From a bacterium (GTDB taxonomy: Bacteria; DYJV01; JALVYZ01), in contig JALVYZ010000459.1 in the NCBI GenBank assembly GCA_027037705.1, positions 1-5,948 of the forward strand: 5,948 nucleotides of DNA. Reading direction: 5' to 3'. This document shows positions 1 through 4,101 of this stretch, in pieces (position 1 is the first letter of the stretch; every line of letters begins with the position of its first letter). A program made the position numbers and the translations under genes. The notes under the pieces are model-generated. The model made no database searches and was not told the DNA's origin. It saw only the letters and a program-made list of their open reading frames with translations.

Positions 1-256
1 AGCGTTATTCTTTATGCTGAAGGTGTGTTTTGTTTGTAGAACTCAAAAGAGGAATGCAGGAATGCCTTAGCCAGCACTTTTAAACAACATAAATATGTTA
101 TACTCGATAGAGAGCTGTAAGTAATCCCGGTGTGCTTGTTGGTATAATTTAGCGTTTAGCGTAAGCTCTATGATATAATATTATGAAAGGCTTGTGGCGT
201 ACGCTAGAAATATCTCTCATGGCTCTACCATCTAGGAGCGGGGCTCAGCAAGTAGA
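1..256. other. AT-rich intergenic leader, no supported gene
   Basis: This stretch is clearly richer in A and T than the rest of the window, and I see no convincing reading frame in it. The frames open at the left edge close within 12 to 24 codons, so a 3' gene end cannot be claimed. It contains a TTTTAAA element near 78-84, an inverted repeat AACATA-aa-TATGTT at 86-99, a perfect tandem copy of TTTAGCG at 148-161, a GGAATGC direct repeat at 51-57 and 59-65, and an 8-base palindrome GCGTACGC near 194-203. These are typical of a promoter or regulatory region upstream of the gene at 257, but no specific operator can be named. Confidence 0.6.
173..183 (+). promoter_or_regulatory. TATA-like element upstream of the 65-residue gene
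   Basis: The sequence ATATAATATTA is the best archaeal TATA-like element before the ATG at 257. Initiation about 25 bases downstream would give a leader of roughly 50 bases. Other AT-rich elements lie at 78-84 and near 143-150, so the choice is uncertain. Confidence 0.3.
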
Positions 257-454
257 ATGGAGAGGCTGGCCCCGGGTAGTCCGGTCGCTAAGACTGTGCG
301 GGGCAAACGGTGCAAGACGCGCTATGTTAAGATAGATCTACCTGAGCATATTGCTGAGCGCGTTGCGGCCTACCGGGTACTAGTCGACGAGGACACGGGG
401 AGGATAACCCTAGAACCCATTTATAGGCGGGAACAGAGAGAAGACAAGGGCTAA
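257..454 (+). CDS. Small basic hypothetical protein (65 aa)
   Basis: This is an ORF of 65 codons starting with ATG. An in-frame TAG at 233-235 rules out a longer form. I do not recognise the family. The product has a basic N-terminal half (KTVRGKRCKTRYVKIDL), then PEHIAERVAAYRVL, then the short strand-like piece TGRITLEPIYRR and a charged tail. The pattern of a basic strand, a helix and a strand, at this size, would suit a small DNA-binding or antitoxin-like protein, but that is a guess. No strong ribosome binding site precedes the ATG: AGGAG at 234-238 is too far away. Its TAA stop overlaps the TAG stop of the minus-strand gene at 451-669. Codon use matches the neighbours, which supports a real gene. 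Confidence 0.55.
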   Translation: MERLAPGSPVAKTVRGKRCKTRYVKIDLPEHIAERVAAYRVLVDEDTGRITLEPIYRREQREDKG

Positions 455-461
455 GCCCTTG
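445..461. terminator. Hairpin over convergent stop codons
   Basis: A perfect 7-base inverted repeat CAAGGGC-taa-GCCCTTG covers the overlapping stop codons of the two convergent genes. It could end or separate transcription from both sides. Archaeal termination usually depends on T-tracts, and none follows here, so the terminator role is only a suggestion. Confidence 0.3.
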
Positions 462-669
462 CAGCTGCTTTGGCCTCTGCTAGTAGTTTCTCGAGCCGTT
501 TCTTGGCCTCCTCGAAGCCTAGCTTGCCAGTTCTCCATTCATCGTAGATTCTCTCCGCCTCCCCGCCACGGCCCATGGTATCGGCCTTAGCTACGAGGTA
601 TAGTAGCTCCCCTGCTTGGTCTCTTAGTTTTCTCCACTCCTTGTAGAGCCTGCCCAAGGCTAGGGGCAC
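451..669 (-). CDS. Small helical hypothetical protein following the PIN gene (72 aa)
   Basis: This is the second gene of a two-gene minus-strand operon. Its GTG start lies inside the end of the PIN gene, a 10-base overlap. A TTG at 655-657, just past the PIN stop, would remove four residues and is a possible alternative start. The protein is predicted from its composition to be almost wholly helical and highly charged, with LYKEWRKLRDQAGELLYLV in the first half and FEEAKKRLEKLLAEAKAAA at the C-terminus. It has no membrane segment and no recognisable catalytic motif. Tight coupling to a VapC-like gene suggests a partner or antitoxin role. However, antitoxins usually come first in such operons, and no VapB-type DNA-binding motif is visible. 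The family is not recognised. Confidence 0.6.
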   Translation of the reverse strand: MPLALGRLYKEWRKLRDQAGELLYLVAKADTMGRGGEAERIYDEWRTGKLGFEEAKKRLEKLLAEAKAAARA

Positions 670-1070
670 CCCGTGTACATGTTTACATAGAGTAGGCCAT
701 ATTCCTTCGCCCGCCGGGCTATGAACCTGTCTATGGCGATTACTCCGTGGCAGCCCAGCTCGACAGCAGCTAGGACGTGCATGAGGTCAACGGTCCTCCT
801 AGGGCTCCAGCCACGCTCCTCAACAAGCTCCATGGCGCGGAGTCTTAGCCTCCTCACGTCGAGCCCTACGGCCTCGATGCCCAGTTCCCGTAGCAGGGCC
901 CGGGCATGCTCGAGGCTGGATTCTCTCCATGCCTCCCACCAGTGCACGCTGCTAACCACGCAGCGGTGCCTAGAGCAACATTCCTCGAGAAACCTTCTAG
1001 CCTCAGAGTCCTCCAAGGCACGTATAACGATGCTAGTATTGAGGTAGAGGCATAGCGCTCTCCGCTGCAC
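660..1070 (-). CDS. PIN-domain (VapC-like) protein with Asp-to-Asn change
   Basis: This is a 136-residue protein with the layout of a PIN-domain RNase of the VapC toxin group. The N-terminal strand is LYLNTSIVIRALE, followed by WWEAWRES with Glu46, VDLMHVLAAVELG with Asp95, and VIAIDRF with Asp114. PIN nucleases normally begin with an Asp in the motif YLDTS, where four acidic residues bind metal. Here that residue is Asn11 (codon AAT), so activity may be lost or altered; a single G-to-A change from GAT would explain it. The GTG start at 1068-1070 is supported by GGTGA at 1081-1085, 10 bases upstream, and by a TATA box at 1111-1118. An in-frame TAG lies further upstream. The small helical gene downstream overlaps it. 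VapC proteins cleave tRNA or rRNA. Whether this one acts as a toxin, or only keeps the fold, cannot be seen. Confidence 0.75.
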   Translation of the reverse strand: MQRRALCLYLNTSIVIRALEDSEARRFLEECCSRHRCVVSSVHWWEAWRESSLEHARALLRELGIEAVGLDVRRLRLRAMELVEERGWSPRRTVDLMHVLAAVELGCHGVIAIDRFIARRAKEYGLLYVNMYTGCP

Positions 1071-1080
1071 TAGTACACCA

Positions 1081-1085
1081 TCACC
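1081..1085 (-). promoter_or_regulatory. Ribosome binding site of the PIN gene
   Basis: GGTGA on the minus strand lies 10 bases before the GTG at 1070. It matches the GGAGGTGAT complement of the archaeal 16S rRNA 3' end, and it decides the start in a frame that stays open 15 codons further upstream. Confidence 0.5.
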
Positions 1086-1110
1086 CGCCCAGCAGCCTAC
1101 GCCATATACC

Positions 1111-1118
1111 TATTTAAA
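1111..1118 (-). promoter_or_regulatory. TATA box of the PIN operon, possibly bidirectional
   Basis: The minus strand reads TTTAAATA here, a near-consensus crenarchaeal TATA box. Initiation about 25 bases downstream falls near 1088, giving a leader of about 18 bases that contains the GGTGA site. The TTTAAA core is palindromic. On the plus strand it sits about 30 bases before the ATG at 1144, so a divergent transcript is possible. Confidence 0.55.
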
Positions 1119-1143
1119 CTCAGCTCCTAATTATCATGACAAC

Positions 1144-1233
1144 ATGAATCACGGAGGAGAAAAAGAACAACGGGAAGAAGCCCTCGTCAACACTCAATAC
1201 CATATCTCTAGGGCACTTATGTCAATGAAGTAG
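1144..1233 (+). CDS. Possible 29-codon ORF, near leaderless
   Basis: A short plus-strand frame starts with ATG and ends with TAG. It encodes a hydrophilic peptide (MNHGGEKEQREEALV, then NTQYHISRALMSMK). It begins about where a transcript from the TTTAAA element at 1111-1118 would start, and leaderless genes are common in Crenarchaeota. The peptide looks like a helix but matches nothing I know. It could be a truncated gene start or a chance frame. I see no ribosome binding site. Confidence 0.2.
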   Translation: MNHGGEKEQREEALVNTQYHISRALMSMK

Positions 1234-1857
1234 TATTCTACTTGCCATATTCTCCGGCACGTCACGATCCTCTATGCCCTGATTGGCCTCGGAGGTTCGG
1301 CGAAGAAAACTCAGGCATGTAACTCAACATAGCTACTATCTGGTGACGGGCTGGCTCCGTGTGGCTCGAGGAGAATTCATGGACTAACGAAATGGTATGG
1401 GCTTGGCAAGGGTTATGTGATAAGCCTCATCCACATCAATGCCCGCTATACTCGACGAGGAATTGTAAGAGCTCCTTAGCCGTCTATACATCGTCTGCGC
1501 GGCTCCTATGCCAAGGAGAACGGGGCTGCAGGGAGGCTTGGGAGTAGTTTGCTGCTGCTTTAGCCGCTATGACGTTGCACTAAGGAACGAGACAGGAATA
1601 AAGGGGAGAGACCTGACAAGCTAGGTCTAGGGACTATTGGTCTCCTCGCCAGGTCTATTGTTGTTTGCCAGCATGCGCTAGTGGATATTCTGTGAGATAA
1701 TGATAGGGGGCCCTGCCGCGTCTGGATTACAAGAAGGTGGTGCAAGCTAGGCCCTCGTGGAGAGAGGTCTGAGAAGCCTGCAACGTCTACCTCATCGGGG
1801 ACCCGGGGAAATTATGCTAGAATTCTCCTATAGTCGGGGGCGGGGAGAATGGGGGTG
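1234..1857. other. Gene-poor stretch with scattered coding-like pieces
   Basis: No intact gene is supported here. All three plus-strand frames show short coding-like runs broken by stops: SYYLVTGWLRVARGEFMD near 1330-1384, WYGLGKGYVISLIHINARY near 1393-1453, RYDVALRNETGIKGRDLTS near 1566-1622, and LPRLDYKKVVQARPSWREV then CNVYLIGDPGKL near 1711-1815. Shifting between frames with many stops is what a long-dead gene on the plus strand would look like, but chance is not excluded. I cannot assign a family. The longer frames at 1359-1547 (plus) and 1560-1745 (minus) have low-complexity, atypical composition and look spurious. I see no tRNA, terminal inverted repeats or T-tract. Confidence 0.35.
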
Positions 1858-2199
1858 CTAGGTTGTCACAGCTGCCTCCTTTTTCTTTCCCTTGTCTTCC
1901 CTATGTAGCGTTGCTCTAGCTCCCCCTACGATGCTCTTCTTCTCGAGAGCCTCTACGGCGTCTACATACATCCAGAACGCCTCGTAGAGCTCAACATAGT
2001 CCATTCTAGGTGGGCGCTCCATGTGCTCAACACACTTCCATGCCTCATAGAGCGATAAGCCCTAGTTTCTGGAGCCTTTGCCCCTCAGCTTCTTCATCTC
2101 CTCAAGCCTCATCCCAGCACAATATCTCTCGGTAAAGTAGTATAGGTGCTCAAACCTAATAGCACCCCCAGGGTCTAGACCATAGTAGGGTTGAGGCGT
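1858..2199 (-). pseudogene. Pseudogene with internal TAG and no start, unknown family
   Basis: The minus strand holds a coherent protein reading interrupted by one in-frame TAG at 2062-2064. Before the stop it reads QPYYGLDPGGAIRFEHLYYF, then TERYCAGMRLEEMKKLRGKG. After it come LSLYEAWKCVEHMERPPRMD, YVELYEAFWMYVDAVEALEK and a lysine-rich tail ending at TAG 1858-1860. Composition and codon use are clearly protein-like on both sides of the stop. A single change from TGG (Trp) would create this TAG. The frame stays open upstream to 2268, but the first possible start is the ATG at 2110-2112, so the natural 5' end also seems lost. The protein would be small, aromatic-rich and helical, of at least 113 residues. 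I do not recognise the family. Pyrrolysine readthrough is unlikely in this kind of organism. Confidence 0.65.
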
Positions 2200-2377
2200 G
2201 GTACAGACCAGGGTAATTAAAGCGAGGAGCTGGGACGAGTTACCAGAGATCCTTGAGCCAGGCGAGTACTACGTTGCTGGCGAGAGGTTCACTATAGTTG
2301 AGCCCGTGGAGAGGGATGTTTGGCGTCAAGTGATAAAGGGTATTAGGAGGCTTCACGAGAGGTATTATGGTCGTTAG
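2198..2377 (+). CDS. Small hypothetical protein (59 aa)
   Basis: This is a plus-strand gene with a GTG start directly after an in-frame TGA at 2192-2194, so no longer form exists. The product reads VIKARSWDELPEILEPGEYY, VAGERFTIVEP, then RDVWRQVIKGIRRLHERYYGR. It looks like a compact protein with a short helix, a strand hairpin around GEYYVAGERFTIV, and a basic C-terminal helix. It is below the length cut-off that many gene finders use. The coding-like composition is clear, but no strong ribosome binding site or promoter is visible. Its TAG stop overlaps the TAA that ends the restored frame of the toxin pseudogene coming from the other side. The family is not recognised. Size and surroundings would fit an antitoxin or small regulator, which is inference only. 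Confidence 0.5.
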   Translation: MVQTRVIKARSWDELPEILEPGEYYVAGERFTIVEPVERDVWRQVIKGIRRLHERYYGR

Positions 2378-2738
2378 TCCCATCGTTTCCTCCTATAGGT
2401 TCCATTCGTCCTGGGCGTGAGCATTACGAACCATACACGGCAAATATCGCTGCGCACCACGTAGAAGCCCTAGCTGTTCGCTTACCAAAGTAGTAGCGTC
2501 TCACCGAGTACCGTTTCCCAGCGAAGTGATAGTAGCCAACTATTGGGTTCCTATTAAGCTCAGCCAGCGTCTTCTCCCTAAGCTCTGGGTCGCGAAGCCT
2601 CTTCTCCAAGTCCTTTAGCTCCCTCCTCACATCCTCCCATATGCCGAGCACTTGGGCTGCTCTGCGGAACTCAGCTGTCCAGTTAACCCTCCACCCAGAC
2701 GCGCATGGGTTTCGCCCTACGCTTCCTCTCCTCCTCAC
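2374..2738 (-). pseudogene. Frameshifted RelE/ParE-like toxin gene
   Basis: The open frame of 104 codons (GTG 2738 to TAA 2424) has a clear core from residue 16: WRVNWTAEFRRAAQVLG, then helix EDVRRELKDLEKRLRDPELR, then IVGYYHFAGKRYSVRRYYFG. This is the order of the RelE/ParE fold, a WxVxxTxxF start, helices and then strands. Near 2466 the sensible reading leaves the frame: the ORF ends in an odd STWCAAIF tail. The neighbouring frame continues FYVVRSDICRVWFVMLTPR, then TNGTYRRKRWD to TAA 2374-2376, as the last strands of such a toxin. Loss of one base, for example from GCT TTC TAC, explains it. The first 15 residues are Arg/Gly-rich and overlap an antitoxin-like frame, so they are probably not native; no other start is in frame. 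RelE-family toxins cut mRNA at the ribosome and ParE poisons gyrase. Which type this was cannot be told. Confidence 0.55.
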
Positions 2739-2784
2739 CTATCACTACCTCTCCCGATACCACGTCTACCAAGGTATTATCATA
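2683..2784 (-). pseudogene. Remnant of a possible antitoxin frame upstream of the toxin
   Basis: Immediately upstream of, and overlapping, the toxin core, another minus-strand frame reads LVDVVSGEVVIGEEERKRRA then KPMRVWVEG, ending at TAA 2683-2685. That stop lies inside the toxin core start (Trp at 2691-2693), the usual layout of an antitoxin gene overlapping its toxin. The frame opens only after TGA 2785-2787. Its possible starts are TTG at 2772 (29 codons) or GTG at 2763, so a longer antitoxin would need a lost 5' part. The AT-rich stretch at 2800-2850 could be the promoter. The peptide is too short for a family call. Confidence 0.3.
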
Positions 2785-2903
2785 TCACGGATTGGTTTGA
2801 TCCGCTCATCATTACTAATAGCTAATTTATTAATGGTGCCAGGCTCTTTAACAATAACTTGTTGCGACGGCTTACAAGCCTCTAGCGCTAGGCTATAGTG
2901 TTA

Positions 2904-2987
2904 CCTAGGAGTACGGTACTAGGAGAGAGCACTGGCCTACCGTGCTATAGTGGCTCCCTGTCCTGCTTCCCTGCTCAGTGAGGAAGC
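2904..2987. other. Three consecutive hairpins, possible structured RNA
   Basis: Three inverted repeats follow one another: CCT..AGTAC-g-GTACTAGG at 2904-2923 (with a 3-base bulge), AGCAC-9-GTGCT at 2928-2946, and GCTTCC-11-GGAAGC at 2965-2987. A minus-strand TATA-like element at 3074-3080 could drive a transcript through them. Stems are short (5 to 8 pairs), no known RNA family is recognised, and chance is possible. Confidence 0.2.
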
Positions 2988-3073
2988 TGGGGATGCACCC
3001 GCGGATCAAGAATCAAGCTCAGGGCGGCTAAGACGGGACTAGACGGGGTAAATACCTGGGCATAGTGGATTAG

Positions 3074-3080
3074 TATTATA
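3074..3080 (-). promoter_or_regulatory. TATA-like element after cmr3
   Basis: TATAATA on the minus strand, 12 bases after the cmr3 stop. It could start a transcript near 3050, running left over the hairpins, but no gene with a good start follows within 250 bases. Confidence 0.25.
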
Positions 3081-3091
3081 CATTCGCCGTG

Positions 3092-4090
3092 TCATGGAGC
3101 CTTCCTTAGCTCGTTGTAGAGCCTCTGCAGCTGGTCTATGTTGACTATGTGTATTATTTTCTGGCCTGGGTGCCTATCTCCCCCTAGTATTATTGTCCCG
3201 GGCCATAGTGCTGGCCTTGGCGCTGTCTTCTCGTGCCTCCATGGCTCTGGCTGGTAGGCCTGGGCGAGCTGCTCTAGCGGGGGCCTCGGCGGCCACGGGT
3301 GCACAGCTACTAGGCTCCCTGCCTCGTCTGGGTCTATGGGGCTCGGGGAGAGCACTATCGCGGGGGTAGCGCTGTCTAGGCATGGTAGGTTCCCCTGCTC
3401 TGCCCGGATTATCACGGGGGCTGAGCGGGGCCTAAGCGCCGCGGGGACTTCTTCTACTCTTCTTGGCTCGGTGGTGCACCTCGCCACGAGTATTATCTCG
3501 GGGTTCTTGCCCAGCGCATCGTAGTCTACGCGGGCCTGGCTATAGATGAGTCCATGCCTCGTAGTCCTCGTTGAGGGCTCCAATGCTATCCCGGTTAAGC
3601 GCTGAGCCAGCGTGGTGCCAGGGACAAGTTTGCCCTGCTCCCTGAGCTTCCGGAGCACGTCCTCCGCGAGTCTCCTCAGACTCCTCTTCTCGCCGGGAGT
3701 ATATGCCCTCGCCGCGTCCCTCAGCAACATGACTGCGTGGAGGTAGTCGCTTAGCCCGCTTAGCTCGAGTAGCGCCGTCGAGGCGTTCACGTACACCCTT
3801 GTCCCCGTCTCGGTCCTGGTTACTAGGAAGGGGCCTGCCACGTACTCTAGCTCGTCGCGGCAAAGCATCTCCTCTGCTTTCCGGAGCACGCAGCCCCTCC
3901 AGTCCCTGCATCTCCAAGCGGCTCTGTCTAGGCGCCACTTCACGGCAGCTAGTAGGCCTAGTAGGGTCTCGACCCGGGGCAGCAAGGGCTCCTCGCCGGG
4001 GATGGCTCCGGGCCCGGGTGTCCTGGCTGAGCGGTCCCCGGCTCCGTGTAGTCTTAGCCCGCTAAGGGGCCTAACCCTTACAACGAGCAT
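3092..4090 (-). CDS. cmr3: Type III-B CRISPR RAMP protein Cmr3 (Cas5 group)
   Basis: Cmr3 sits at the base of the Cmr complex beside Cmr2, where it holds the 5' handle of the crRNA. I chose the ATG at 4088-4090 (332 aa). It has a strong GGAGG site at 4097-4101, six bases upstream, and gives the usual start MLVVRVRPLSG; a GTG at 4103-4105 would add five residues but overlaps that site. Family-like features are PRVETLLGLLAAV (about residues 38-50), matching the RAMP segment normally written PxPxTLLGAL; GIALEPSTRTTRHGLIYSQA (about 167-186), the Cmr3/Csm4 motif GIxLxxxTxxxxxGxLYT; and the C-terminal glycine loop IILGGDRHPG (about 300-309). The length suits Cmr3, commonly about 300-350. The gene follows cas10 by 11 bases, so the two are co-transcribed. 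It is the last cmr gene before a gap. Csm4 or another Cas5-like RAMP is the alternative, less likely beside a Cmr2-type Cas10. Confidence 0.78.
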   Translation of the reverse strand: MLVVRVRPLSGLRLHGAGDRSARTPGPGAIPGEEPLLPRVETLLGLLAAVKWRLDRAAWRCRDWRGCVLRKAEEMLCRDELEYVAGPFLVTRTETGTRVYVNASTALLELSGLSDYLHAVMLLRDAARAYTPGEKRSLRRLAEDVLRKLREQGKLVPGTTLAQRLTGIALEPSTRTTRHGLIYSQARVDYDALGKNPEIILVARCTTEPRRVEEVPAALRPRSAPVIIRAEQGNLPCLDSATPAIVLSPSPIDPDEAGSLVAVHPWPPRPPLEQLAQAYQPEPWRHEKTAPRPALWPGTIILGGDRHPGQKIIHIVNIDQLQRLYNELRKAP

Positions 4091-4096
4091 TGCTAC

Positions 4097-4101
4097 CCTC
4101 C
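4097..4101 (-). promoter_or_regulatory. Ribosome binding site deciding the cmr3 start
   Basis: GGAGG, inside the longer run GGTGAGGAGGG, lies six bases before the ATG at 4090 and overlaps the stop of cas10 (TGA 4102-4104). It favours ATG 4090 over GTG 4105 and suggests translational coupling of the two subunits. Confidence 0.6.

Larger units (their letters stand above)
2739..3091. other. Intergenic region between cmr3 and the toxin remnant
   Basis: No complete gene is seen between the end of cmr3 and the toxin remnant; only the antitoxin-like frame enters from the left. The stretch 2760-2850 is AT-rich and may hold a minus-strand promoter (AATAAATTA near 2823-2831). Three hairpins lie at 2904-2987 and a TATA-like element at 3074-3080. 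The plus-strand frame at 2641-2898 has no protein-like features and opposes the toxin reading, so I treat it as spurious. Confidence 0.5.

Noticed and set aside
1-260. CRISPR leader or array
   Set aside because: Repeats are only 7 bases long and not regularly spaced; there is no 24-37 base repeat anywhere in the window.
721-1047. Plus-strand frame of 108 codons opposite the PIN gene
   Set aside because: Ser/Arg-rich composition with no domain; it is the mirror of the well-supported PIN gene, which has its own TATA box and ribosome binding site.
1393-1460. TnpB/IS605 transposase fragment suggested by GKGYVISLIHINARYT
   Set aside because: Zinc-finger CxxC and RuvC motifs are absent and the frame closes after a few residues; the resemblance is too weak.
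2062-2064. UAG readthrough as pyrrolysine
   Set aside because: Pyrrolysine machinery is essentially confined to methanogens and a few bacteria; TAG is also used as a normal stop for several genes in this window, and the reading frame lacks a start as well.
2641-2898. Plus-strand frame of 85 codons
   Set aside because: It opposes the toxin core and the AT-rich promoter-like region; the product has no protein-like pattern.
2960-3025. C/D box sRNA on the minus strand (two CTGA boxes, TGATCC-like box)
   Set aside because: No proper RTGATGA C box precedes them, so the box order is incomplete.
3160-3190. GGD in the Cmr3 C-terminus as a second cyclase motif
   Set aside because: LGGDRHPG is the glycine loop expected in RAMP proteins; no palm-domain strands surround it.
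3540-3938. Minus-strand 132-codon frame inside cmr3, and plus-strand frames at 3336-3524 and 3799-4065
   Set aside because: All overlap the Cmr3 coding sequence in other frames and show low-complexity Arg/Ser/Gly-rich products.
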